A DNA stretch of 24,806 nt, from contig DFXX01000063.1 in NCBI GenBank assembly GCA_002381765.1, positions 1-24,806 of the forward strand, written 5' to 3'. The DNA comes from Bacteriovoracaceae bacterium UBA4097 (GTDB taxonomy: Bacteria > Bdellovibrionota > Bacteriovoracia > Bacteriovoracales > Bacteriovoracaceae). Position 1 is the stretch's first letter. Each line of letters opens with the position of its first letter. The position numbers were made by a program, and so were the translations under genes. The notes under the pieces are model-generated. The model did not search any database. It was given only the letters and a program-made list of their open reading frames with translations, and was not told the DNA's origin. This document shows, piece after piece, positions 17,628 through 24,806 of the stretch.

Positions 17628-18814
17628 GCCGCAAGCTCCTGAAGAGGTTTAGGTATCTCAATGACAAAGGTGGTATGAGTCGCCTCGGAATCAAACCAAA
17701 GGTTTCCCCCCAGAGATCTTACAATACCTTGAGACACACTTAGACCCAAGCCGGATCGCGCCGGATTATCCTTAGTAGAAAAGAAAGGATCCATAATCTT
17801 ATGTCGAAATTTTACAGGTACTCCACTACCAGAGTCACTTACTTTAATGAAAAGTGAATGACCGGACAAAGAATATTCAAAGGATATTTTTATCCAGGGA
17901 GTTTCTTGATTTAGTATGGCATCCTCGGCATTCTGAATTAAATTAACCAACACTTGCGATAACCTTTTATATTGACCGGGCAAGAGTAAATCGGGAATCT
18001 GATCTATACTGAGCAAAATACCTTGCATCTTTAAGCGATTTTGGCATAAGGCAAGCGACGTGTGCACGATTTCCTTAAGGTCCCTCTCCTGCAAGGTGTC
18101 CGCCACCGTCTCAGAGGAAAAGTCTTGCAGTCCTTTAATGACTTCCTGGATCCTCTCTGACGTTTTTATTATCTTGAGTACATTCTTTCTCATCTGTTGA
18201 GAGTCACCTTCCCTATCATCCAGCTGATTTAAGAGCTGATCACATCTTCCCTGAATAATGGCCAGAGGATTATAGATTTCGTGGGCCATTCCTCCTGCCA
18301 TTTCTCCTAAAGCGGTTAGCTTCATGGTATTGAGTAATCTCGCTTTCTGCCGCTGCTTCTCCTGCATTTCCCATTTGATAGTCATCAGAAGTCCCACCAA
18401 AAAAAGAAAGACTAAAGACTTCCCAATAATTTCTTGCTGCTGCAGTTCCTGAAAGGCCGCAGTCGTCTGATCCATGACATCTTTACGGATACTATAAATG
18501 ATAAGGTGGATTTCTTGAAGTAACCGGTCATGATTAGAATGAGGAAGTGTGAGTCTATGAATGAGGGGTTCCAAGTTCTCTTTTGCTTTGGAGTGCTCGA
18601 GCCTATTCAAAGCTTCCATGACACCTTTCTGGCCCCCGCCTGGTGCATACTGGTAATCAATCAGAGATGCCTGAAAATCGATCAATTTGGATTTGGACTG
18701 TAAGATAGCATCTTTAAATTTAATATAGCGGTAAAGCTCTATTCCGGAAAAGATAAGAACTGCAGTGATGCCTGCTGACCATAGAAGAATCCGTCTCGAC
18801 CACTTATTGCTCAT
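17624..18814 (-). CDS. membrane-bound sensor histidine kinase
   Basis: The 396-residue kinase has two transmembrane segments (about 9-27 and 131-147) flanking a mostly helical region of about 100 residues that should lie in the periplasm. HisKA follows (H178 in AHEIYNPL), then an ATP-binding domain (NLIQNAEDA near 291, DSGSGVP 327-333, MDPFFSTK 341-348, SGLGLS 354-359). The catalytic boxes are intact, though the second glycine box reads SGLGLS where GTGLGLS is usual. There is no HAMP domain and no receiver. It is the only membrane-spanning signalling protein in the window, so it may bring an outside signal to the otherwise soluble second cluster. It lies 75 bp after the globin gene and overlaps the DHp mini-protein gene by 4 bp (ATGA). 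The REC domain of the nearby CheA-type kinase is a possible target. Confidence 0.92.
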   Translation of the reverse strand: MSNKWSRRILLWSAGITAVLIFSGIELYRYIKFKDAILQSKSKLIDFQASLIDYQYAPGGGQKGVMEALNRLEHSKAKENLEPLIHRLTLPHSNHDRLLQEIHLIIYSIRKDVMDQTTAAFQELQQQEIIGKSLVFLFLVGLLMTIKWEMQEKQRQKARLLNTMKLTALGEMAGGMAHEIYNPLAIIQGRCDQLLNQLDDREGDSQQMRKNVLKIIKTSERIQEVIKGLQDFSSETVADTLQERDLKEIVHTSLALCQNRLKMQGILLSIDQIPDLLLPGQYKRLSQVLVNLIQNAEDAILNQETPWIKISFEYSLSGHSLFIKVSDSGSGVPVKFRHKIMDPFFSTKDNPARSGLGLSVSQGIVRSLGGNLWFDSEATHTTFVIEIPKPLQELAA

Positions 18815-18828
18815 AGGGTGATAACCTG

Positions 18829-18873
18829 AAAAAAGCTTAAGTCTGTTTCGACTAATTTGCTCTTTTACTTAAG
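18829..18873 (-). terminator. possible terminator or attenuator after the globin gene
   Basis: On the minus strand, the 7-nt inverted repeats CTTAAGT (18867-18873) and ACTTAAG (18836-18842) enclose a 24-nt loop that contains a smaller AGTC/GACT hairpin. They are followed after one base by six T residues (18829-18834). This lies between the globin stop and the membrane kinase start. The stem is A/T-rich and the loop long, so it is a weak candidate that might cause partial termination. Confidence 0.3.
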
Positions 18874-18889
18874 GTCATCAAATGATTGA

Positions 18890-19324
18890 TTAAGCAATTT
18901 TAAGTTTAGGTTTAGGTACAATGACTAACTCATCGGTAGCCCATCGCTTACGACACTCATGGGGTCCCTCCATCAGCATGGAGCGCTTAAAGGCATGTTC
19001 AATCTTTAACCACTTCGAGCGTATAAATTCTGGACAGCCCGTCTTCTCAAAGGCCAGGAGTAAAAGGCTCTCTCTTTGTTGCCACATTTCTTCATTGATA
19101 AAGATATGCGGGTGAGCATCACCAGGACTGCGGCCCGAGTATCTTTTAGGTCCACCCATGGCCCCCAACATGAAGTCAATTTGCTGAGAAGTTATAATCT
19201 CCTGCTTGATAACTTTAAAGACGTCTTTCAACCAGGGATCTTGATACCCTAAGTTGTAGAACTCATGACTTACTTTGCTAATCCAAGACTCTAACTCTTC
19301 TGGACTTAAATTTTGCTCATTCAT
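18890..19324 (-). CDS. truncated haemoglobin-like globin
   Basis: The 144-residue protein looks like a truncated haemoglobin of the group II/III type. Helix pieces fit in order: FYNLGYQDPWLKDVF (22-36), QQIDFMLGAMGGPKRYSG (47-64, the E helix and the Gly-Gly turn), then DAHPHIFINEEMW (69-81), where H71 fits the haem-binding proximal His (F8) five residues before Ile76, and W81 and W105 follow as in the G helix region. Such proteins bind O2, NO or other haem ligands. It lies between a reversed-order MCP carrying an Aer-like PAS and a membrane kinase, so a gas-sensing or NO-detoxifying role tied to that pathway is a reasonable inference. GGAAGAG precedes the ATG. The globin fold assignment is good; the group and ligand are not settled. 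Confidence 0.8.
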   Translation of the reverse strand: MNEQNLSPEELESWISKVSHEFYNLGYQDPWLKDVFKVIKQEIITSQQIDFMLGAMGGPKRYSGRSPGDAHPHIFINEEMWQQRESLLLLAFEKTGCPEFIRSKWLKIEHAFKRSMLMEGPHECRKRWATDELVIVPKPKLKIA

Positions 19325-19403
19325 GCTCTTCCTTTCGGATAAATGGGCTTTTGAATTAATTTAAAATCTCGAAGGCAGTTATAGTCCATAACGAATAGAT
19401 GGC

Positions 19404-20633
19404 CTAGTCAAGTTTTCGATAGGCGAGCTTGGCCTGTTCAACACTCGTAGAGTCTGGCCTTGTTCTTAGTGAGATATATCCAATAAGTTTACCATACTCA
19501 TAACAGGGGAAGACCGTTGCCAAGACCCAATAGATACGACCTTCCTTTCCTTTATTGCAGACGTAACCCTGCCAGCATTTCCCCTCTTTTATAACCTTCC
19601 ATAAATCAGCAAAAGCGAGCTTAGGCATATCCGGATGACGGATAATGTTATGGGGTTTTCCTATAAGGGAGCCGTAAGGATACTGGGCCACATCATAGAA
19701 TAAATTATTGGCAAAGGTGATAACCCCTCTCGTATCTGTAGCAGAAATGAGAATCTCATCATCGGTTAATTTATATTCATCCAAGTCGGCGATGAAACGT
19801 TGAGGATAATGAGCAGTGCTATTGGCCACAACTGGCCCTAATCGTTTCAGTGGATCGACGGATTTTTTTACATTATCGCGCATGGAGATAAGCTCTAACA
19901 GAAACTTGAAAGTATCACCAATGGTAGATAGTTCTGTCATCTGATTGGATACGACTCCTGAAGTTTTATCCAAGTGATCAAAGTCTCGGAGGAAATGACT
20001 GACTTTATTTTCAAACTCACGAGATTCAAGCCCGATGGTTTCCACCGATCTTTTGGTAATATCCACTGTATTTAAAGAATGGCCCATCTTTTCCAAGGTA
20101 AGGGTCACATGATTAAAGAGTTCTCTGACAGAATTATTGGCACTAAGAAGGGTCTTCTGAATCTCTTGGTTCACGTTTTTTGTTGCCTTAGAAAGTTCTT
20201 TGACTTCATTGGCCACTACAGAAAATCCTTTGCCAGCTTCGCCCGCTCTGGCAGCCTCGATTGTTGCATTCAATGACAGGATATGAGTTTGATCAGAAAT
20301 ATTATTGATCATTCTTAAGAGATTATCTACTGAGGAGAATTGTGCTTTTAAGGATTCCACTTTTGAAGACACTGAGTTTAACAGATCAGAGCAACTTTTT
20401 GTTTGCTCCGAGATATCATCCATGCTCTCCTGAATAGAAGATACATTTTTATTAACCAGCTCAACCTTATCTGCAACTTCACCAAAGCCCTCAACACTTC
20501 TTTTAATAGAAGTGAGGAGCTCTTGAACCCTATCAGCAACAGATGTCGAGACTTCTTTAAGTCCTTTACCAGAAGCTTTAAATAGGTCTTCCTCTAACAT
20601 TCGCTGATCAAAATCTAGATCGCTAGCCGCCAT
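19404..20633 (-). CDS. soluble chemoreceptor with reversed order (MCP signalling domain, then Aer-type PAS)
   Basis: In this 409-residue receptor the coiled-coil MCP domain comes first (about 15-270). The conserved tip SDQTHILSLNATIEAARAGE lies near 113-132. An Aer-like PAS domain follows at the C-terminus (about 292-395, with IIRHPDMPKLAFADLW and WQGYVCNKGKEGRIYW). There is no membrane segment. Most MCPs have the sensor first, so this layout is unusual. I see no EEQTAT-like adaptation stretch such as the other MCP has. I chose the ATG at 20633: GAGGAG (20640-20645) sits just before it, and a TATAAT -10 box lies between it and an in-frame ATG at 20690. Aer-type PAS domains often bind FAD and sense redox or oxygen. 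It starts the second cluster and precedes the globin gene by 79 bp. Confidence 0.9.
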   Translation of the reverse strand: MAASDLDFDQRMLEEDLFKASGKGLKEVSTSVADRVQELLTSIKRSVEGFGEVADKVELVNKNVSSIQESMDDISEQTKSCSDLLNSVSSKVESLKAQFSSVDNLLRMINNISDQTHILSLNATIEAARAGEAGKGFSVVANEVKELSKATKNVNQEIQKTLLSANNSVRELFNHVTLTLEKMGHSLNTVDITKRSVETIGLESREFENKVSHFLRDFDHLDKTSGVVSNQMTELSTIGDTFKFLLELISMRDNVKKSVDPLKRLGPVVANSTAHYPQRFIADLDEYKLTDDEILISATDTRGVITFANNLFYDVAQYPYGSLIGKPHNIIRHPDMPKLAFADLWKVIKEGKCWQGYVCNKGKEGRIYWVLATVFPCYEYGKLIGYISLRTRPDSTSVEQAKLAYRKLD

Positions 20634-20654
20634 TTGATTCTCCTCATCGATGGA

Positions 20655-20660
20655 ATTATA
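20655..20660 (-). promoter_or_regulatory. -10 element for the second chemosensory cluster
   Basis: The minus strand carries a perfect TATAAT 22 bases upstream of the chosen MCP start, with the GAGGAG ribosome-binding site between them. A transcript starting about 7 bases downstream would have a leader of about 15 nt. No good TTGACA-like -35 is found at 16-18 bp, so an activator or another sigma factor may be needed. The rest of 20661-20808 is A/T-rich and shows ATGCA-type short repeats but no gene. Confidence 0.4.
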
Positions 20661-20808
20661 GGTTAAGCAATAGACGATACTATGATGCAAGTCATGCTTT
20701 ATGCATATAGTGAAAAAAGGTGCTAAACTGTAGTGATTTTATCAATAAGATATGAAAACGAACTATGCCGTCCTTACCCCATTCACATTAGTTGATCATT
20801 AGTTATTA

Positions 20809-23043
20809 CTAATTTTCTTTTGTGGTGTTGAGAAGCTCATCGATCTCTTCAACATCGAACTCGGTTAATCCGAAAGGATTATCCTTTGAATTCAGATCTT
20901 CATCGATGTAGCGCTTACCAAGGTTCTCTTCGATTTCATCGAGGGAATCTTGGTCAAGATTACCTTGGTTCTTCTCAATGTCATTGAGGTTTTGATTCTC
21001 AAGAAGCTTGTCCTCGTCGAGTTTGGCGTCGTTTAAGATGCCTTCAGCGTGCTCGATTTCATTTTCTAAGCGCTCAAGGGCCTTAAGATCTCGCTCGGAA
21101 TCCTTAATAACTGACTTCTCTCGCTCCTGGCGCTCAAGCTCCGCGAGTTCATCTTCAGTCAACTGGATCTTATCGGCTTCTCTTAGGAGATCATCGTTTA
21201 GGTTTTCGAGATTGAGTTCAACATCGAGCTCATCCAGGGCCTTACCACCCACGAGATCTTTTTCGCCACGAGCATTGGCCTCTTTGGCATTGAGCTCACG
21301 CATATGAGCTTCTTTGGTCTTAGTGATAGCGATGTCACCGGCATAGAAATCACGGTTGGATGAAGTGACGAGAGCGGTGGCGAAGTTATCGGTAAGTGTA
21401 ATAACCGCAAGCTCGCCGGTTTTGTAAGTTGGTTGATTGGTGATGTTTCTAGAGTTCAGGCGATCTTTAAAGCCAAAGACCTGAAGCACATTCCCCATCT
21501 CAAGACCATCAGCGCGGCCGCGATCAAGATAGACCACATCGCCCACTCCCAGAATCGCCTGACCAGGGTGGAAAGAGCTCAGGATAGCGGCTTCCACGGT
21601 TCTTGAATTATAGGTCTTAGTGATGCGATCGATTTTAGGAGTGTAAACGGTAATTCTGTCACCACGTTGTGGAGTCCCTACAACTTCTGTGAACTCAACT
21701 TCCCACTTATCCTGGATCTTACGGATAAGTTTGATTTGCGCCACGATGGTGTACTTATAGCCCTTTCGGTCCGAGTTATCATGCTTTACGATTCCACCAG
21801 AGCTATAAACCGAGAAGCGATCTCCTGGAAGAGCATTAACCGATTCATCAAACTTCACATAAGCATGATCGGCCTTGGTGAAGAAGATATTCTCATCCGG
21901 GCCAGCAACGATAGAGCCGAAGTCCTGAACGATATTAGTTGAAACGAAGGTGCTGAGATAGAAGCCTTCTTTGAAGGAATAGAGGATGCGAGAATTTTTA
22001 TCAAATCCAGTTTTTCTGTCATAGTTACTTGGGACTTCGATATCAAACTTATTAATGGGCGGACTATAGGCCTCATATTCTTTATTAAGAGCTTCCTTGC
22101 TGACTCTGTTTAAGTCATCCATGGTTTCTTCAGAGGCGTACTGAAAGTATACGCCCTGCTCTGCTAGTTCATTTTTTTCATCCAACCAGGCCGGTGCCGC
22201 ATCATCACCGAAGTTGGATAAATCTGCCACATTGCCCGTTCCGGCAGCCCCCGGTTTTGCAAAGAGTTCATCATCGGTGAAAGTCCCCAATTTAAAATCG
22301 GGAGCAGCAGAGCCACTACCAGTTGTAAAGGAGAGAACCATTCCAGGCTCGATAAAGTGCGGGTTACTGATAAAAGAGTTAATCGACCAGATCTTTGGGT
22401 AATAGTGACCTGTTCCGAAAAAGCGTTTAGAGATTTTAAATAACCAATCATTTGGAACGACGGTATAGGAGCTGGCCTTTGCGGCCGTGGCCACTTCATT
22501 CCACTCATCATTAGTAATTTGCCCTTGTATATTTTGGGCCAAACTAAGCAGCTCTCTTTCTTCTTTACCAACATCAAAGACCTCTGGATCGATAACGGTT
22601 TCCGGAGTCTTTGGTAAGGGTTTTGCGGGCTCAACCGTCTTCACGACTTCTGGCTCAAAAGGCTTTAGAGCTTCTTCATCATCCAGATCGGCCCGAAGAG
22701 ATTCTAGATCATCATCCACTGTCACTGATTCAACCACTGGAGGATCATTCGGTACAACGGTCTCAAGGGGCTCAACTGGAGTATCATCTAAGGAATCAAG
22801 ATCGATGGTATCGATACTTACAGTATCTTCAGGATAAGATTCAACTGGTGCTTCAGCTTCCGGAGGAGCTTCCATAGGCTGAGAAATCTCTGGAGGAACT
22901 TCTGATCTGGAAGTTTCCATATCAGTGACTGGCTCATCACCTAAGAGGGATTCAAGATCTTCATCACTAATATCTTGCGCTGTCACCGCTGGTGACGCTC
23001 CTAAAAGGAAAGCTAAAATTAGTAGCGTGGTCTCTTTCTTCAC
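20809..23043 (-). CDS. secreted LysM-domain envelope protein
   Basis: Exported 744-residue protein. Residues 1-22 form a signal peptide (TLLILAFLLG, site AVTA before Q). A long acidic, proline-rich region (23-150) follows, then a LysM domain (about 192-240; SYTVVPNDWLFKISKRFFG through IEPGMVLSF) that should bind peptidoglycan. The part at 320-580 is rich in beta-strands, with SRTVEAAILSSFHPG and GDVVYLDRGRADGLEMGN looking like an OB- or FlgT-like module (tentative). The C-terminal 150 residues are highly acidic, helical and Glu/Asp/Asn/Leu-rich with coiled-coil character. The start is GTG. It lies 10 bp after the TPR-type lipoprotein gene, so the two form an operon and probably work together in the periplasm, perhaps as a cell-wall-anchored scaffold. 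The specific function is unknown. Confidence 0.82.
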   Translation of the reverse strand: MKKETTLLILAFLLGASPAVTAQDISDEDLESLLGDEPVTDMETSRSEVPPEISQPMEAPPEAEAPVESYPEDTVSIDTIDLDSLDDTPVEPLETVVPNDPPVVESVTVDDDLESLRADLDDEEALKPFEPEVVKTVEPAKPLPKTPETVIDPEVFDVGKEERELLSLAQNIQGQITNDEWNEVATAAKASSYTVVPNDWLFKISKRFFGTGHYYPKIWSINSFISNPHFIEPGMVLSFTTGSGSAAPDFKLGTFTDDELFAKPGAAGTGNVADLSNFGDDAAPAWLDEKNELAEQGVYFQYASEETMDDLNRVSKEALNKEYEAYSPPINKFDIEVPSNYDRKTGFDKNSRILYSFKEGFYLSTFVSTNIVQDFGSIVAGPDENIFFTKADHAYVKFDESVNALPGDRFSVYSSGGIVKHDNSDRKGYKYTIVAQIKLIRKIQDKWEVEFTEVVGTPQRGDRITVYTPKIDRITKTYNSRTVEAAILSSFHPGQAILGVGDVVYLDRGRADGLEMGNVLQVFGFKDRLNSRNITNQPTYKTGELAVITLTDNFATALVTSSNRDFYAGDIAITKTKEAHMRELNAKEANARGEKDLVGGKALDELDVELNLENLNDDLLREADKIQLTEDELAELERQEREKSVIKDSERDLKALERLENEIEHAEGILNDAKLDEDKLLENQNLNDIEKNQGNLDQDSLDEIEENLGKRYIDEDLNSKDNPFGLTEFDVEEIDELLNTTKEN

Positions 23044-23053
23044 CTAGTTCTGC

Positions 23054-23716
23054 CTACTCTCTAGTTGCTTCAAAGACGTCATTTAACATCGAAGCGTATT
23101 GCTCTTTTTTATTGTTGATTCCCAACTTATCACTGCAAAAAGTCGCGTATTTTAATGCATCCAGGATAACCCCAGAGTGAGCATGACGACCGATGATGTC
23201 TTCAAAAACTTGCAGGGCCAGATCATACTGCTGCTTCTCAATAAGCATTTCCCCTATTTGCAGTTTAGAGCGGGCCTTGATAGCAGGAATTCCCTGATTC
23301 TCAAGCTGTTGGAATATTTTTGTGGCTTCACTCGGGTTGGAGGATCTGAGGGTGGTGGCCCGGCGATAGAGATTTAACTGAGAATCGATATCTTTAGGAA
23401 CATTAACCACAGGAGCGGCATTTTGCTCAGCAAAGATATCAACCGTCTCAGTTTCAGCACCGGTTGGTTTTGTGCGCTGAAGTTCATCCACTAGAGAAGA
23501 TTGTCCAGCAGGACTTCCCTCTTTAAGCTCTTCATATTTTTTAGAAAGTTCTTCGTATTTAACCAGTAATTGGTCGTATTGCTCTCGAGAAACCGGTGAA
23601 CGGTTAGCTTTCTTCTGATCATCTTCAACTAGAGATCTCTCAAGATCACGATACCAAGCACATGAGGATGTAAGAGCGAGTAAACCCACCAGGGGTAAAA
23701 TTCGGCTGTGTCTCAA
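23054..23716 (-). CDS. lipoprotein with TPR-like repeats
   Basis: Lipoprotein of 220 residues from the chosen start. The signal region MRHSRILPLVGLLALTSSC ends in a lipobox, with C19 as the lipidated cysteine. A short coiled-coil (about 44-66; YEELSKKYEELKE), a low-complexity linker and a C-terminal helical region (about 115-215) with TPR-like helix pairs (for example IGEMLIEKQQYDLALQVFEDII) follow. It should sit on the inner face of the outer membrane or on the inner membrane and bind partner proteins. I chose TTG at 23716 because GGAGGA (23721-23726) lies 4 nt before it, while the in-frame ATG at 23728 has no ribosome-binding site and would put four extra residues, two of them acidic, ahead of the signal peptide. 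The LysM gene follows after 10 bp, and a shared role in the cell envelope is likely. Confidence 0.8.
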   Translation of the reverse strand: MRHSRILPLVGLLALTSSCAWYRDLERSLVEDDQKKANRSPVSREQYDQLLVKYEELSKKYEELKEGSPAGQSSLVDELQRTKPTGAETETVDIFAEQNAAPVVNVPKDIDSQLNLYRRATTLRSSNPSEATKIFQQLENQGIPAIKARSKLQIGEMLIEKQQYDLALQVFEDIIGRHAHSGVILDALKYATFCSDKLGINNKKEQYASMLNDVFEATRE

Positions 23717-23752
23717 AGCGTCCTCCATGACAACATAACTTCTTAATATTTT

Positions 23753-23779
23753 TTGACTTTGCCTCTCTTTTATTCTAAT
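23753..23779 (+). promoter_or_regulatory. candidate promoter for the DUF4911-like gene
   Basis: TTGACT (23753-23758, 5 of 6 to the -35 consensus) is followed after 15 bp by TCTAAT (23774-23779, 5 of 6 to the -10 consensus). This places a transcript start near 23786, upstream of the AAGGA site at 23798 and the ATG at 23807. The spacing is 2 bp shorter than ideal. Confidence 0.45.
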
Positions 23780-23806
23780 TCCTTATCTGTCTTAGTCAAG
23801 GAAACT

Positions 23807-24076
23807 ATGTCGCACACCTATCAACAGAGCAAAGAGCTCTACTATACTCGCCTCCGTATCCCTAAGGATGAAGCTTATTTCGTCTATTTTACCTTTGAAT
23901 CCAATGAAGGCCTCTGCTACTACTCCACAGTGGATGAGTCGCTTAAGGGGCAATACCGGGATCTGGATGTGAAGTGCCCTATTGAGGGGAAAGGGGACCT
24001 GAAGGCACTCATTGAGCGCCTTCAAAGTGAAATTCGATTAGATGTTCTTTTGGAAGAGATTATTCAAGATTCTTAA
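23807..24076 (+). CDS. DUF4911-like small protein
   Basis: The 89-residue protein resembles the DUF4911 family of small delta-proteobacterial proteins: an opening strand YYTRLRIPKDEAYFVYFTFE (residues 11-30), then SNEGLCYYSTVD, and a C-terminal helix DLKALIERLQSEI. The family's function is unknown. No signal peptide or membrane segment is seen, so it is probably cytoplasmic. I chose the ATG at 23807 because AAGGAAA (23798-23804) precedes it; an upstream in-frame TTG at 23753 coincides with the -35 box of the proposed promoter and is unlikely to be used. It is convergent with the peroxiredoxin gene, overlapping its 3' end by 17 bp, and divergent from the lipoprotein gene. Family assignment is by pattern recognition only. 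Confidence 0.65.
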   Translation: MSHTYQQSKELYYTRLRIPKDEAYFVYFTFESNEGLCYYSTVDESLKGQYRDLDVKCPIEGKGDLKALIERLQSEIRLDVLLEEIIQDS

Positions 24077-24617
24077 AAAAATTCAAAACATCATCATGAT
24101 GGGTCTTGGTATTGACCTTATCCATAATGTGGATAATTTTTCCTTGTGGGTTAATAAAGAAGCTCTGTCTTAGGATCCCCATAAATTCTCGCCCCATAAA
24201 CTGCTTAAGACCCCAGGAATGATAGGCCTGCGCCACTTTATGATCTTCATCAGAAAGCAGCAGAAAGTTCAGATCTTTTTTCTCTTCAAATTGCTTAAGC
24301 TTTTTTACCGGATCTCCACTGATGCCTAAAACTACGATATTTAGTTCGGCGAGCTCAGCTTCCATATCTCTAAGACCACAGGCCTGAACGGTGCAACCAG
24401 GAGTAAGAGCTCGGGGATAGAAATAAACCACGACATTATGCCCCTTAAAATCCTTGAGAGAAACCTTGTTTCCGTCCTGATCCAAGAGAGTGAAAGCAGG
24501 AGCAGTTGCTCCTATCTTAAGTCCCCCATCTTTTTTAGCTGGGGCTTTCTTTATTACCTTCTTAGTGGCCTTCTTGGTCGCTTTTTTTGCGACTTTCTTA
24601 GTTGCCTTTTTTGCCAT
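24060..24617 (-). CDS. bcp: thiol peroxidase of the Bcp/PrxQ family with Lys/Ala-rich N-terminal tail
   Basis: Peroxiredoxin that reduces hydrogen peroxide and organic hydroperoxides. The catalytic core (about 32-185) has APAFTLLDQDG, VVVYFYPRALTPGCTVQAC with peroxidatic C75 and a second cysteine C80 five residues on (the typical PrxQ resolving position), and LRQSFFINPQGKI near 149. Residues 1-29 form an added tail of Lys/Ala/Thr repeats (AKKATKK type) like that of histone H1-like bacterial proteins; normal Bcp proteins of about 155 residues start near residue 32. The tail could bind DNA or another polyanion, so the enzyme may guard the nucleoid; this is inference. AAGGA precedes the ATG. It lies 15 bp after a probable glyoxalase II gene, so both may belong to one stress or detoxification operon. 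Confidence 0.92.
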   Translation of the reverse strand: MAKKATKKVAKKATKKATKKVIKKAPAKKDGGLKIGATAPAFTLLDQDGNKVSLKDFKGHNVVVYFYPRALTPGCTVQACGLRDMEAELAELNIVVLGISGDPVKKLKQFEEKKDLNFLLLSDEDHKVAQAYHSWGLKQFMGREFMGILRQSFFINPQGKIIHIMDKVNTKTHHDDVLNFFKNLE

Positions 24618-24632
24618 GATCTCAATCCTTTA

Positions 24633-24806
24633 TTACCAATTATCTCGAAGTGCTCTCATTTTATAGAATAAGTTTCTCTCAAGTTGAACCTCATCTTCAA
24701 GACTATTCAGCTCTTGAACTAAGTTCTCTCTGAGTTCGCCTGATTTAAGTCTAAGAAAGGGGTTCACCTCCCGCTCGATTCCTAAAGTCACGGCCCTTCT
24801 CTCATC
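24633..24806 (-). CDS. gloB: 3' end of a probable hydroxyacylglutathione hydrolase (glyoxalase II)
   Basis: Only the last 57 codons lie in the window; the gene runs off the right edge. The visible part reads VTLGIEREVNPFLRL near its start, which matches the C-terminal domain of glyoxalase II (usual form TLGEEKxxNPFLR), followed by a helical end LVQELNSLEDEVQLERNLF and a TAA stop. Glyoxalase II splits S-lactoylglutathione to lactate and glutathione in methylglyoxal detoxification. The metal-binding motifs would be upstream and cannot be checked here. The peroxiredoxin gene begins 15 bp downstream. Confidence 0.7.
   Translation of the reverse strand, partial: DERRAVTLGIEREVNPFLRLKSGELRENLVQELNSLEDEVQLERNLFYKMRALRDNW

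Noticed and set aside
20634..20690. Upstream in-frame ATG at 20690 as start of the reversed-order chemoreceptor
   Set aside because: It lies upstream of the TATAAT box and has no ribosome-binding site, while the ATG at 20633 follows GAGGAG closely.
20798..20813. ATTAGT-TATT-ACTAAT hairpin followed by a T-rich run on the plus strand at the LysM gene's 3' end
   Set aside because: The stem is only 6 A/T-rich pairs, there is no plus-strand gene upstream for it to end, and the T-run is on the wrong side for the LysM gene.
1..24806. CRISPR arrays, insertion sequences, prophage genes or defence genes
   Set aside because: I saw no regularly spaced direct repeats, transposase, integrase or phage genes. 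The tRNA at the left edge has no attachment-site duplication visible in the window.

Overview
The window is a dense, 43%-GC-looking stretch of a Gram-negative chromosome, almost all of it on the minus strand, given over to chemosensory and two-component signalling. Lipoprotein and outer-envelope genes, many soluble multi-domain kinases and a DUF4911-like protein suggest a delta-type bacterium. A predatory Bdellovibrionota member (Bacteriovorax/Peredibacter type) is my best guess, but that is an inference from gene style and base composition, not a proven assignment.

Layout. At 3-79 (-) is tRNA-Arg(UCG), followed by a small secreted four-cysteine protein (233-547, +). From 13662 down to 573 runs a long, tightly packed minus-strand array with TAATG or GTGA junctions at its start: cheA (Hpt-kinase-CheW-CheW-REC), cheW, a soluble twin-PAS MCP, cheB, a protein joining MshEN-like repeats (a fold that can bind c-di-GMP) to an Hpt-like domain, cheR, a GAF histidine kinase, a REC-HD-GYP protein, and a GAF-PAS-PAS-GAF hybrid kinase. 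A plus-strand Hpt-REC gene (13767-14741) diverges from it. A second minus-strand cluster (20633 down to 14716) holds an MCP with reversed domain order (signalling domain first, Aer-type PAS last), a truncated haemoglobin, a membrane histidine kinase, a 73-residue free-standing DHp-like mini-protein translationally coupled to that kinase, and a second CheA (REC-Hpt-kinase-CheW-CheW). The last part is an envelope operon (TPR-type lipoprotein plus LysM protein), a DUF4911-like gene, a PrxQ/Bcp peroxiredoxin with a Lys/Ala-rich tail, and the 3' end of a probable glyoxalase II gene.

How it may work together. Two soluble receptors could feed two CheA-type kinases. There is no free-standing CheY, no CheD and no flagellar gene here; receivers are fused to kinases, Hpt domains or an HD-GYP domain. 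This suggests a phosphorelay whose outputs go through REC fusions, and c-di-GMP may be both sensed (MshEN-Hpt) and degraded (HD-GYP). The haemoglobin and Aer-type PAS of the second cluster point to oxygen, NO or redox input. These functional links are inference from domain content and gene order.

No gene-free stretch exceeds 300 bases. The largest gaps are 80-232 and 20634-20808.
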